Assembly: GCA_964643255.1 (NCBI GenBank) | Contig: CAZXSM010000013.1 | Location: forward strand, 1 to 32,768 | Source of the DNA: JAAYRG01 sp964643255 | GTDB taxonomy: Bacteria; Bacillota; Clostridia; Lachnospirales; Lachnospiraceae | Reading direction: 5' to 3' | Length of the DNA stretch: 32,768 bases | Part shown: positions 9,032 through 17,856 of the stretch, piece by piece | Position numbering within the stretch: the first letter of the stretch is position 1 | Layout of the letters: every line of letters begins with the position of its first letter | Notes under the pieces: generated by a model | The model's input: only the letters and a program-made list of their open reading frames with translations | What the model was told of the DNA's origin: nothing | Databases searched by the model: none | Made by a program: the position numbers and the translations under genes

Positions 9032-10282
9032 ATGATAACACAAAAACCAAAAGGTACTCAAGATTGGTATGGTTCTAATATGCATAAAAGAACAGTTATA
9101 GAAAGCATAGCTAGAAAATTGTGCAAAAGTTATAACATAAAAGAAATAATAACTCCAGTATTTGAACATACAGTACTTTTTCAAAGAGGAGTAGGAGAGA
9201 CTACAGATGTAGTACAAAAAGAAATGTATACATTTGAAGATAAGGGTGGCCGCAGTATCAGTTTAAAGCCAGAAGGTACCGCAGGTGTAATTCGTGCATT
9301 TGTTGAAAATAGCATGTTTAACGATAGCCAACCAACTAAGCTTTTCTATGTAACACCAGCTTTTCGTTATGAACAACCACAAAGTGGAAGGTTAAGACAA
9401 CATCACCAATTTGGAGTAGAATTTATTGGTTCTAAAAGTCCTCTAGCAGAAGTGGATCTTATTTCCCTAGTAACAAGATTTCTAGATGAAGTAGGATTAA
9501 AACAAACTAAACTTCATATTAACAGTATAGGATGCGACAACTGTAGAAAGGACTATAATAAGGCTTTAGTGGACTTTTTAACAGAACATCAAGATGATTT
9601 GTGCGATACATGTAGAGAAAGAATGCATAAGAATCCTCTAAGAGTACTAGATTGTAAAGTACCATCTTGCCAAGAGATTGTTAAAGACGCACCAAGGACT
9701 ATTGATTATCTAGATGATGAGTGTGAAGAGCATTTTGAAGAACTAAAAGACCTATTAACTGAACTAGAAATCCCATATATAGTTGATACAACCATTGTAA
9801 GAGGACTTGATTACTATACAAAAACAGTGTTTGAATTTATTAACGAGGAAGGTTTTACCCTATGTGGTGGAGGCCGTTACGACAACCTAGTTCAAGAAAT
9901 AGATGATAAGCGTGACTATCCAGCTGTGGGCTTTGGTATGGGAATTGAACGTATTATTCAATTCTTAGAAGATGAGGGTGTAGAATTCCCTGAAGAGCCT
10001 AGAGTTGATTTATATATTGGTACTATAGGAGACAAGGTAAAGCCAGGTGCCTACAAAATAGTAGACCAGCTTAGAAAAGCCGGCATAATCGTAGAAACAG
10101 ACTACATGGACAAAAGTGTAAGGGCCCAGATGAAATATGCTAATAAAATCAATGCTAAATATACATTATTGATTGGCGAAAATGAGCTAAAAGAAAGACA
10201 AGTTACCATTAAGCAAATGGACACTGGTGAGGAAAAAGATGTGGAATTAGATAACATCGTGGAATATTTCATCAGTAAATAA
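9032..10282 (+). CDS. hisS: Histidyl-tRNA synthetase
   Basis: This class II synthetase charges tRNA-His. The 416-residue length is typical. Class II motif 2 is FRYEQPQSGRLRQHHQFGVE, and the histidine-binding peptide RGLDYYTKTVFEF and the motif 3 region GFGMGIERI are visible. The C-terminal anticodon-binding domain covers about 320-416. A GGAGGG site lies 8 bases before ATG. The 30-nt gap after hemZ leaves no room for a T-box leader, so expression depends on the upstream operon. Confidence 0.98.
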   Translation: MITQKPKGTQDWYGSNMHKRTVIESIARKLCKSYNIKEIITPVFEHTVLFQRGVGETTDVVQKEMYTFEDKGGRSISLKPEGTAGVIRAFVENSMFNDSQPTKLFYVTPAFRYEQPQSGRLRQHHQFGVEFIGSKSPLAEVDLISLVTRFLDEVGLKQTKLHINSIGCDNCRKDYNKALVDFLTEHQDDLCDTCRERMHKNPLRVLDCKVPSCQEIVKDAPRTIDYLDDECEEHFEELKDLLTELEIPYIVDTTIVRGLDYYTKTVFEFINEEGFTLCGGGRYDNLVQEIDDKRDYPAVGFGMGIERIIQFLEDEGVEFPEEPRVDLYIGTIGDKVKPGAYKIVDQLRKAGIIVETDYMDKSVRAQMKYANKINAKYTLLIGENELKERQVTIKQMDTGEEKDVELDNIVEYFISK

Positions 10283-10316
10283 TCTAACAAGTAATTTAAT
10301 CAATTACCAAACTAAG

Positions 10317-10338
10317 CCTATTGTTTATTGTCAATAGG
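10317..10338 (+). repeat. Short hairpin after hisS
   Basis: CCTATTG (10317-10323) pairs with CAATAGG (10332-10338) around an 8-nt loop. No T run follows, so it is not a convincing terminator. It stands directly before the 71-nt palindromic element. Confidence 0.5.
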
Positions 10339-10340
10339 AG

Positions 10341-10411
10341 TAAGTATAATAAGTAAAATAAGGGTGACTTTGCGGCAGGGTCACGATCGCCGTTTTTACT
10401 TATTATACTTA
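10341..10411. repeat. 71-nt palindromic element with GC-rich core
   Basis: Perfect 18-bp terminal inverted repeats (10341-10358 and 10394-10411) enclose a GC-rich core. Inside, GTGAC (10364-10368) can pair with GTCAC (10380-10384), and CGGC (10373-10376) with GCCG (10389-10392). These two helices interlock as an H-type pseudoknot. TTTTT follows GCCG. It could be a structured leader, an attenuator, or a small mobile palindrome; the sequence alone does not decide. Confidence 0.7.
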
Positions 10412-10462
10412 ATCCGATACCAATACAACAACACAACATATACATACGAAAGGATAAAACAT

Positions 10463-11845
10463 ATGAATAAAGAAAATGCATGGTTAAAGTACGACGATCA
10501 AGGTAAAAAGAAAATATTTGAATTCAGCGAGGGATATAAAGATTTTATATCAGACTGCAAAACTGAAAGAGAATGTGTAGACGAGGCTGTAAGACAAGCC
10601 AAAGAAGAAGGCTACAAAGATATAAACTATTACATAAAAGAAAGAAAAGAAATAAAACCAGGTGACAAGGTATATGCAACTAACATGGGTAAGGCAGTTG
10701 TCTTATTTGTTATGGGTTCAGAACCACTAGAAAATGGTATGAGAATACTAGGTGCTCACCTTGACTCACCAAGACTAGACCTAAAACAAAATCCTTTATA
10801 TGAAGACACCGAAATGGCCCTACTTGATACCCACTATTATGGTGGAATAAAGAAATACCAATGGGTTACAATTCCTCTTGCTCTTCATGGAGTTGTAGTT
10901 AAAAAAGATGGAAGCAAGGTAACTATATCAATTGGTGAAGATGATAATGATCCTGTATTTGGTGTAAGTGACTTGTTAGTTCATCTGTCTGCTGACCAAA
11001 TGAAAAAGACAGCCACTCAAGTAATTCAAGGAGAAGACCTTGATATACTAGTAGGAAGTATACCCCTTGAAGGTGAAAAAAAGGATGCAGTTAAGGCAAA
11101 TATTATAAAAATTATAAAAGAAAAATATGATTTTGAAGAAGAAGACTTTATTTCTGCTGAAATAGAAGTAGTACCAGCAGGTAAGGCTAGAGATTATGGT
11201 TTAGATAGAAGTATGGTTATGGGATATGGACAAGATGATAGAGTTTGTGCATATACTTCTATGAAAGCTATCTTTGATGTGGAAGAAACAGATATGACAG
11301 CTTGTTGTATACTAGTTGACAAAGAGGAAATAGGTAGTGTTGGTGCATCAGGAATGCATTCCATGTTCTTTGAAAACACAGTTGCTGAAATAATAGCCCT
11401 ACAAGGTGAATATTCAGATCTTGTACTTAGACGTGCACTTTCAAATTCATTTATGTTATCTTCAGATGTTAATGCAGCATATGATCCAAATTATCCAGAG
11501 GTAATGGAAAAGAGAAACTCTGCTTACTTTGGTAAAGGTATGGTATTTAGCAAATATACTGGATCAAGAGGTAAATCAAACTCCAATGATGCAAATGCCG
11601 AATATCTTGCTAAATTAAGGAGAATACTAGATGATAACAATGTATCTTATCAAACTGCTGAACTTGGTAAAGTAGACCAAGGTGGCGGGGGAACTATAGC
11701 ATACATAATGGCAAATTATAACATGGAAGTTATTGATAGTGGAGTAGCTGTATTAAACATGCATGCACCTTGGGAAATAACTAGTAAAGTAGATATTTAT
11801 GAAACAACACAAGGATACAAAACATTTTTAGAAAATATTCGTTAG
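10463..11845 (+). CDS. M18 family aminopeptidase
   Basis: A dinuclear metal aminopeptidase of the M18 family (aminopeptidase I type) that removes N-terminal residues from peptides in the cytoplasm. The 460 residues match the family. Metal-binding and catalytic segments are seen: AHLDSPRLDLK, GQDDRVCAY, VDKEEIGSVGASGM, SSDVNAAYDPNYPE and the terminal MHAPWEI. The start is ATG at 10463, 8 bases after AAAGGA. A longer in-frame reading from 10328 would translate the palindromic element and is rejected. The gene lies between hisS and aspS, which are adjacent in many Firmicutes, and ends 9 bases before aspS. Confidence 0.93.
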   Translation: MNKENAWLKYDDQGKKKIFEFSEGYKDFISDCKTERECVDEAVRQAKEEGYKDINYYIKERKEIKPGDKVYATNMGKAVVLFVMGSEPLENGMRILGAHLDSPRLDLKQNPLYEDTEMALLDTHYYGGIKKYQWVTIPLALHGVVVKKDGSKVTISIGEDDNDPVFGVSDLLVHLSADQMKKTATQVIQGEDLDILVGSIPLEGEKKDAVKANIIKIIKEKYDFEEEDFISAEIEVVPAGKARDYGLDRSMVMGYGQDDRVCAYTSMKAIFDVEETDMTACCILVDKEEIGSVGASGMHSMFFENTVAEIIALQGEYSDLVLRRALSNSFMLSSDVNAAYDPNYPEVMEKRNSAYFGKGMVFSKYTGSRGKSNSNDANAEYLAKLRRILDDNNVSYQTAELGKVDQGGGGTIAYIMANYNMEVIDSGVAVLNMHAPWEITSKVDIYETTQGYKTFLENIR

Positions 11846-11854
11846 GAGGCTAGA

Positions 11855-13648
11855 ATGTCAGAATCAATGAAAGGTTTAAAAAGGAGCCATAGATGTACGG
11901 AAGTTTCCAGTGCTAACATCGGTGAAACTGTAACATTAATGGGATGGGTTCAAAAATCAAGAAACAAGGGCGGTATTATTTTCCTAGACTTACGTGACCG
12001 TACTGGTTTAGTTCAAATTATATTTGAAGAAGAAAATATAGGCAGCCAAGGTTTTAAAAAGGCAGAAAAACTAAGACAAGAGTTTGTAGTAGCTATAGTT
12101 GGTAAGGTAGAAGAGCGTTCAGGTGCTTTTAATGAAAACCTTAAAACAGGAAATATTGAGGTTAGGGCAAGTGAGCTTAGGATATTGTCAGAATCAGAAA
12201 CTCCTCCATTTCCAGTTGAAGAAAACAGTAAAACTAAAGATGAACTTAGGTTAAAACATAGATATATAGATCTTAGAAGACCTGACTTACAAAGAAATCT
12301 TAAAATGAGAAGTGACACAGCCATGGTAACACGTGAGTTTCTTGAAGATGAAGGATTTTTAGAAATTGAAACTCCTATGCTTACAAAGAGTACACCTGAA
12401 GGTGCAAGAGACTATCTAGTACCTAGTCGTGTTAATAAAGGGAATTTCTATGCCCTACCTCAGTCACCACAGTTGTTTAAACAATTGTTAATGTGCTCAG
12501 GCTTTGATAGATATTTTCAAATAACAAAATGCTTCCGTGATGAAGATTTACGTGCTGACCGTCAACCAGAATTTACACAAATTGATATTGAATTATCATT
12601 TGTAGATGCAGAAGACGTAATGGACATAAATGAAAGATTAATACAAAGAATATTTAAAGAAATATTAGATAAAGAAGTTGAATTACCAATGAAGAGAATG
12701 ACCTTTAAAGAGGCCATGGAGCGTTTTGGCTCTGACAAACCAGATACTCGCTTTGGTATGGAACTTGTAAATGTATCCGATGTGGTTAAAGATTGTGGAT
12801 TTGGAGTTTTTGCTAATACTGTTAAAGATGGTGGTTTTGTACGTGGTATCAATGTTAAAGGCCAAGGTGGTATGTCAAGAAAGAGGATAGATAGATTAGT
12901 AGACCTATCTAAAGACTTTGGAGGCAAAGGATTAGCCTATCTTTCAGTTAATGAAGATGGAACATACAAGTCTTCTTTTGTTAAATTCATGGAAGAAGAT
13001 GAGTTAGACAACCTAGTTGGTGCAATGTCAGGTCAGCCAGGTGACTTATTACTATTTGTTGCTGATGATTATGAGACTTCCTGTGAGGTTTTAGGAAGCT
13101 TAAGATTAGAGCTTGCTAAAGAATTTGACTTAATTAATGAAGATGTTTTTGACTTCTTGTGGGTAACTGACTTCCCATTATTTGAGTACTCTGAGGAAGA
13201 AGGCAGATTTGTATCAAGGCACCATCCATTTACAATGCCATTAGATGAAGATCTAGACTTATTAGATTCAGAACCTGAAAATGTACGTTCAAAAGCATAT
13301 GACATGGTATTAAATGGTACAGAAATAGGTGGTGGAAGTGTTCGTATTCATCAAAATGATATACAAGAAAAGATATTTGAACTCTTAGGTTTCTCTAAAG
13401 AAGAAGCCCATGAACGTTTTGGCTTTTTACTAGAAGCCTTTAAATACGGAGTTCCTCCACATGCAGGCCTAGCTTATGGTTTAGACCGCCTGGTTATGAT
13501 AATGGCAGGAGAAGATAGCATACGTGATGTTATTGCATTTCCAAAGGTAAAAGATGCTTCTTGCCTTATGACAAAAGCCCCAAGTACGGTTGATGAAAAA
13601 CAACTAGAAGAGCTAGGAATAGGCATTATAGAAAAAGCGGACAAATAA
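11855..13648 (+). CDS. aspS: Aspartyl-tRNA synthetase
   Basis: A class II synthetase of 597 residues, the bacterial form. Visible parts are the N-terminal OB-fold anticodon domain (about 1-110, GWVQKSRNKGGIIFLDLRD), motif 2 (YFQITKCFRDEDLRADRQPEF), the bacterial insertion (GAD) domain around 290-410, and motif 3 (AYGLDRLVMI). GGAGG precedes ATG. GatCAB is encoded in the same window (26182-29443), but that alone does not show whether this enzyme also mischarges tRNA-Asn. Confidence 0.98.
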   Translation: MSESMKGLKRSHRCTEVSSANIGETVTLMGWVQKSRNKGGIIFLDLRDRTGLVQIIFEEENIGSQGFKKAEKLRQEFVVAIVGKVEERSGAFNENLKTGNIEVRASELRILSESETPPFPVEENSKTKDELRLKHRYIDLRRPDLQRNLKMRSDTAMVTREFLEDEGFLEIETPMLTKSTPEGARDYLVPSRVNKGNFYALPQSPQLFKQLLMCSGFDRYFQITKCFRDEDLRADRQPEFTQIDIELSFVDAEDVMDINERLIQRIFKEILDKEVELPMKRMTFKEAMERFGSDKPDTRFGMELVNVSDVVKDCGFGVFANTVKDGGFVRGINVKGQGGMSRKRIDRLVDLSKDFGGKGLAYLSVNEDGTYKSSFVKFMEEDELDNLVGAMSGQPGDLLLFVADDYETSCEVLGSLRLELAKEFDLINEDVFDFLWVTDFPLFEYSEEEGRFVSRHHPFTMPLDEDLDLLDSEPENVRSKAYDMVLNGTEIGGGSVRIHQNDIQEKIFELLGFSKEEAHERFGFLLEAFKYGVPPHAGLAYGLDRLVMIMAGEDSIRDVIAFPKVKDASCLMTKAPSTVDEKQLEELGIGIIEKADK

Positions 13649-13661
13649 TTAAATGTTTTCC

Positions 13662-13690
13662 TTGAACTTGAATAAGAGATATTGTATAAT
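13662..13690 (+). promoter_or_regulatory. Promoter of the paaK-ior operon
   Basis: TTGAAC (13662-13667) and a perfect TATAAT (13685-13690) are separated by 17 nt. Transcription would start near 13697. A small bulged hairpin follows: GTTT and CGCG (13692-13701) pair with CGCG and AAAC (13714-13722). Confidence 0.75.
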
Positions 13691-13745
13691 GGTTTAACGC
13701 GATAAAGTGAGAACGCGCAAACTTAACAAAGTGGAGGCAAATATA

Positions 13746-15044
13746 ATGATTTGGTCCGATAACGAAACACTTACTAGGGCAGAGTTAGAAGTTATACAAT
13801 TAGAACGTTTAAAAGAAACTGTTAATCGTATGTACGATAAAAACAAACCTTATCGTGAGAAAATGATACAAGCTAAGGTAAAACCTGAAGATATTAAGTC
13901 ATTAGATGATTTAGAGAAACTTCCGTTTACAACTAAAGATGATCTTAGGGAAAATTATCCCTATGACTTTTTTACATCACCTAAAAAAGATATTGTAAGA
14001 ATTCATGCATCATCAGGTACAACTGGAAAACCTACAGTAGTTGGCTATACTAAAGATGACATGAAGATATGGACGGATTTAGTAACAAGGATTGCTGTTA
14101 TGGGTGGTGCATCAAGTGACGATATAGCACAGATTTGCTTTGGTTATGGGATGTTTACTGGAGCACTAGGTCTTCATTATGGACTAGAAAATCTTGGAGC
14201 TATTGTTGCACCGGCATCTTCAGGTAACACAGAAAAACAAGTTATGTATATGAAGGACTTTGGAACAACTCTATTAGTTGCAACTCCTTCATATGCCTTA
14301 CATATTGCTGAAGTAGCCCTTTCTATGGGAATAGATCCAGCAAAAGACTTACAAGTTAAGATAGGCCTATTTGGTGGTGAAGGCATGACAGAGTCAATGC
14401 GTGATGAGATGAACAAATTATGGGGCGAAGACATGAAAGCTACCCAAAATTACGGTATGAGTGAATTAATGGGACCTGGTATATCTGGTGAATGTTTAGA
14501 GTTTAGAGGTATGCATATAAACGAAGATAATTTCATACCTGAAATTATTGACCCAGATACTGGTCAGGTACTGCCAGAAGGTCAAAAAGGGGAACTTGTA
14601 GTTTCTTGTATTAATAAACAAGGGCTACCCCTTATACGCTACCGCACCAAGGACATATCTAAGCTTAGTTATGAACCATGTCCATGTGGTAGGACTACAG
14701 CAAGGATGTCTAGCATATTAGGTAGGTCTGATGATATGCTGCTTATTAGAGGTGTCAATGTATTTCCAAGTCAAATTGAAGAGGTACTACTTAAAATTGA
14801 TGGAATCGGACCTCATTATGAAATAGTAGTAAGCAGAGAAAACTATCTTGATTGTATAGAAATAAAAGTAGAACTATGTGATGACAGCAAGCTTGAATTA
14901 TATACTTATCTTAAAAAATTAGAAAATGAAATCACAAAGAAAATACGTACAGTTTTAGGTTTAACAGCTAAAGTAAAATTAGTTGCTCCTAACAGTTTAA
15001 AAAGATTCGAAGGTAAAGCAAAAAGAGTAACAGACTTAAGGTAA
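13746..15044 (+). CDS. paaK: Phenylacetate-CoA ligase family protein (first copy)
   Basis: An AMP-forming acyl-CoA ligase of the PaaK family, expected to join phenylacetate or a related aryl acid to CoA, or to run in reverse. The P-loop-like motif SSGTTGKPTVVGYT, the YGMSE segment, the cysteine pair in EPCPCGRT, and the C-terminal catalytic-lysine region EGKAKRVTDLR are present. Starting at ATG 13746, 8 bases after GGAGG, it has 432 residues, exactly the length of the second copy at 17857. A longer reading from 13707 has no ribosome site and is rejected. It is first in an operon with iorA and iorB, which make aryl-CoA. Confidence 0.92.
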   Translation: MIWSDNETLTRAELEVIQLERLKETVNRMYDKNKPYREKMIQAKVKPEDIKSLDDLEKLPFTTKDDLRENYPYDFFTSPKKDIVRIHASSGTTGKPTVVGYTKDDMKIWTDLVTRIAVMGGASSDDIAQICFGYGMFTGALGLHYGLENLGAIVAPASSGNTEKQVMYMKDFGTTLLVATPSYALHIAEVALSMGIDPAKDLQVKIGLFGGEGMTESMRDEMNKLWGEDMKATQNYGMSELMGPGISGECLEFRGMHINEDNFIPEIIDPDTGQVLPEGQKGELVVSCINKQGLPLIRYRTKDISKLSYEPCPCGRTTARMSSILGRSDDMLLIRGVNVFPSQIEEVLLKIDGIGPHYEIVVSRENYLDCIEIKVELCDDSKLELYTYLKKLENEITKKIRTVLGLTAKVKLVAPNSLKRFEGKAKRVTDLR

Positions 15045-15072
15045 TAGCTGTAATTGAAAGGAGTAAACTAAA

Positions 15073-16809
15073 GTGAGCAAGAAAAAGATAATGCTAGGAA
15101 ATGAAGCTATGGCAAGAGGTGCATATGAAGCAGGAGTTAAAGTTTCAGCAGCTTATCCAGGAACACCTAGCACAGAAATAAGTGAATGTATAGTAAACTA
15201 TGATGAAATATATGCTGAATGGTCACCTAATGAAAAGGTTGCATATGAAGTAGCACTAGGTGCCTCATTTAGTGGAGTTAGAGCCCTTGCTTCTATGAAG
15301 CATGTTGGGGTTAATGTTGCAGCAGATCCACTTTATGCATCCTCTTATACAGGTGTTAATGGTGGACTTGTTTTAATTGCAGCTGATGATCCAGGCCTAT
15401 ATAGTTCTCAGAACGAGCAAGATACAAGGGCTGTTGCTAGGGCTGCTAAAGTACCAGTAATTGAGCCATCAGATAGTCAAGAAGCAAAGGACTTTGTAAA
15501 GTTTGCTTATGAATTAAGTGAAGAATATGACACACCAGTTATAGTTAGATCTACAACTAGACTTTCTCACTCTCAAGGAGTAGTAGACTTAGAGGATAGA
15601 CAAGATATAGAAGACAAACCATATGTTAAGGATGTTCCTAAATATGTTATGTCACCAGCCAATGCTAAGAAACGTCATGTGATAGTAGAGGAAAGAAATA
15701 GAAGACTTATAGAAGACTCTTATGATTTTCCTATTAATAAAGTAGAATATAATGACCTAAGTATTGGTATAATAACTTCAGGAATTCCATATCAATATGT
15801 TAAAGAAGTTTTACCAGATGCTTCTGTACTTAAATTAGGGATAGTTAATCCCCTTCCTAAAAAGCTAATTGAAGAATTTGCTGGGAAAGTAGATAAGCTA
15901 TACATAGTAGAAGAATTAGAACCTATTATTGAAGAACAAGTTAAATCTTGGGGAATTGAATGCATTGGTAAGGAAATCTTCACAGTCCTTGGAGAATATA
16001 GCGCAAACTTGTTAAGGACAGCAATAAAAGGTGAAGAATTAAACTTAGAGGAAGCAAATCAAGTACCAGGAAGGCCACCTGTACTTTGTCCAGGATGCCC
16101 TCATAGAAGTACATTTCATGTAGTAAAGAAAATGAAACTTCATGGAGCAGGAGATATAGGATGTTATACTTTAGGGGCAGCAGCGCCACTTAGTGTAATT
16201 GACACAACAGTTTGTATGGGAGCAAGCATCTCTAGTCTTCATGGAATGGAAAAAGCTAAAGGTAAGGAATATATTAAAGACTGGGTAGCAGTAATAGGGG
16301 ACTCAACATTTATGCACACAGGTATTAACTCATTGATGAATATGGTGTATAATCAAAGTACAGCTACAGTTCTTATTTTAGATAATTCAACAACAGCAAT
16401 GACCGGTCATCAAAACAATCCTGCAACAGGAATAACCCTAAAGGGTGATCACACATATCAAATAGACTTTGTGGAAATATGTAAAGCTTTAGGAATTGAA
16501 GATGTCCAAGTAATAGACTCTTTTGATCTTGATGGACTTGAACAAGCTTTTAGAGAGGCTCAAAACAAAGATCAACTTTCTGTTATAGTATCCAAGTCTC
16601 CTTGTGCTCTATTAGAGAAGAAAATAACAAAGCAATATAAAGTTATATCAGAGAAATGTAAAAAATGCGGTGCCTGCTTTAAGCCAGGATGTCCTGCTAT
16701 TACTAAAGACCAAGATGGAAAGGCTGTTATTAATGATACTTTATGTAATGGCTGCGGATTATGTGCTGATTTATGTAAATTCGATGCAATGGAGCTTATA
16801 GAACTATAA
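15073..16809 (+). CDS. iorA: Indolepyruvate:ferredoxin oxidoreductase, alpha subunit
   Basis: IorA with IorB oxidatively decarboxylates aryl pyruvates (indolepyruvate, phenylpyruvate) to aryl-acetyl-CoA and reduces ferredoxin. The N-terminal pyrimidine-binding domain starts with GNEAMARGAYEAGV. The thiamine diphosphate site is seen as GDIGCYTLG and VIGDSTF...LILDNSTT. Two C-terminal [4Fe-4S] motifs are CKKCGACFKPGCP, with unusual cysteine spacing known in this family, and CNGCGLCADLCKF. The start is GTG at 15073 after AAAGGAG. It has 578 residues, slightly short but complete. Confidence 0.95.
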   Translation: MSKKKIMLGNEAMARGAYEAGVKVSAAYPGTPSTEISECIVNYDEIYAEWSPNEKVAYEVALGASFSGVRALASMKHVGVNVAADPLYASSYTGVNGGLVLIAADDPGLYSSQNEQDTRAVARAAKVPVIEPSDSQEAKDFVKFAYELSEEYDTPVIVRSTTRLSHSQGVVDLEDRQDIEDKPYVKDVPKYVMSPANAKKRHVIVEERNRRLIEDSYDFPINKVEYNDLSIGIITSGIPYQYVKEVLPDASVLKLGIVNPLPKKLIEEFAGKVDKLYIVEELEPIIEEQVKSWGIECIGKEIFTVLGEYSANLLRTAIKGEELNLEEANQVPGRPPVLCPGCPHRSTFHVVKKMKLHGAGDIGCYTLGAAAPLSVIDTTVCMGASISSLHGMEKAKGKEYIKDWVAVIGDSTFMHTGINSLMNMVYNQSTATVLILDNSTTAMTGHQNNPATGITLKGDHTYQIDFVEICKALGIEDVQVIDSFDLDGLEQAFREAQNKDQLSVIVSKSPCALLEKKITKQYKVISEKCKKCGACFKPGCPAITKDQDGKAVINDTLCNGCGLCADLCKFDAMELIEL

Positions 16810-16828
16810 ACCAGGAGGTTATTCTTTA

Positions 16829-17422
16829 ATGGAAACGGAAATGATAACAAAGATGGAAACAAAAAATGTTATGATTGTTGGAGTAGGTGGTCAAGGTACC
16901 TTACTAACTAGTAGAGTGCTTGGTGGAGTAATACTACAAGCAGGCTATGATGTTAAACTTTCAGAAGTTCATGGTATGGCTCAAAGAGGCGGAAGTGTAG
17001 TAACATTTGTTCGTTTCGGTGAGGAAGTTGCTGAGCCTATAGTCGAGGAAGGCCAAGCAGATGTACTTATTGCATTTGAAAGACTAGAAGCAGCTAGATA
17101 TGCTCATTATTTGAAAAAGGATGGAGTTCTTATAGTAAATGATGCTAGAATTGACCCGATGCCTGTAATCATTGGTAGTGAGAAGTATCCAGAAAATATT
17201 ATAGAGGAGCTTTCCAAGAAATATAATGTAATTTCAGTTGATGCTTTAAATGAAGCTAAAAAGCTAGGTAATTCAAGAACTTTTAATGTAATTATACTAG
17301 GAATTGCAGCTTCCCATATGGAGTTTTCAGAGGAAGAGTGGCTAAAGGTTATTGAAGAAACAGTTCCTCCAAAAACAATTGAGGTAAATAAGCAAGCTTT
17401 TAAGCTTGGATATAATAGCTAG
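16829..17422 (+). CDS. iorB: Indolepyruvate:ferredoxin oxidoreductase, beta subunit
   Basis: This 197-residue protein is the gamma-type (POR/KOR) domain subunit that partners IorA. The family opening MIVGVGGQGTLLTSRVLGG and the SEVHGMAQRGGSVV segment are clear. ATG 16829 lies 10 bases after AGGAGG, a slightly long distance. In-frame ATG codons at 16841 and 16853 are possible starts that would trim a few residues before the conserved core. It follows iorA by 19 bases. Confidence 0.95.
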   Translation: METEMITKMETKNVMIVGVGGQGTLLTSRVLGGVILQAGYDVKLSEVHGMAQRGGSVVTFVRFGEEVAEPIVEEGQADVLIAFERLEAARYAHYLKKDGVLIVNDARIDPMPVIIGSEKYPENIIEELSKKYNVISVDALNEAKKLGNSRTFNVIILGIAASHMEFSEEEWLKVIEETVPPKTIEVNKQAFKLGYNS

Positions 17423-17437
17423 ATGGGAGATAATAAT

Positions 17438-17854
17438 ATGTTAAAACAGCTTTCAATTTTTGTAGAAAATGAAATAGGAAGTTTACGAAGTGTAACAACA
17501 GTTCTAGGAGAAAATAATATTAATATTAGGGCTATTGCTACCTTTGATTCGCCAGAGTTTGGTATACTTCGTATTATTGTTGACAAACCCAAATTAGCAA
17601 GAGAAGTACTTACAAAAGAAGGCTTCTTTGTAAAAATTACAAATGTTATAGCTGTTAATTTGGAAGATAAACCTGGAGAATTAGAAAAGGTACTTAAAAT
17701 TATTGAAGAAGCAGGTTTAAATTTAAACTATATATATTCTTTTGTTATAAGAGATCAGAAATCTCCTTTAATGGTAATGCATATAGATGATTTAGAAATA
17801 GCTAAGCAGATTCTAAGTGAAAATGGAGTTAAAATCATCACAGTGGAGGACTAA
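17438..17854 (+). CDS. Tandem ACT-domain protein (first copy)
   Basis: A protein of 138 residues with two ACT domains in tandem (about 1-68 and 70-138). ACT domains bind small ligands, usually amino acids. No enzyme or DNA-binding part is present, so it is probably a ligand-sensing partner of the neighbouring ligase or oxidoreductase; that is inference. The chosen start is ATG 17438, 8 bases after GGGAG; the ATG at 17423 overlaps that site and is less likely. It is closely related to the protein encoded at 19231. Confidence 0.85.
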   Translation: MLKQLSIFVENEIGSLRSVTTVLGENNINIRAIATFDSPEFGILRIIVDKPKLAREVLTKEGFFVKITNVIAVNLEDKPGELEKVLKIIEEAGLNLNYIYSFVIRDQKSPLMVMHIDDLEIAKQILSENGVKIITVED

Positions 17855-17856
17855 GA

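Noticed and set aside
10328..10340. 13-base match TTGTCAATAGGAG shared with 21954-21966
   Set aside because: At 21954 it is a minus-strand -35 plus a ribosome site; at 10328 it is part of a small hairpin. No further similarity, so treated as chance.
10328..10462. N-terminal extension of the M18 aminopeptidase from 10328
   Set aside because: It would translate the palindromic element and has no ribosome site; ATG 10463 has a good one and gives the family length.
13707..13745. Thirteen-residue extension of the first PaaK
   Set aside because: No ribosome site, and the paralogue at 17857 starts at the position matching 13746.
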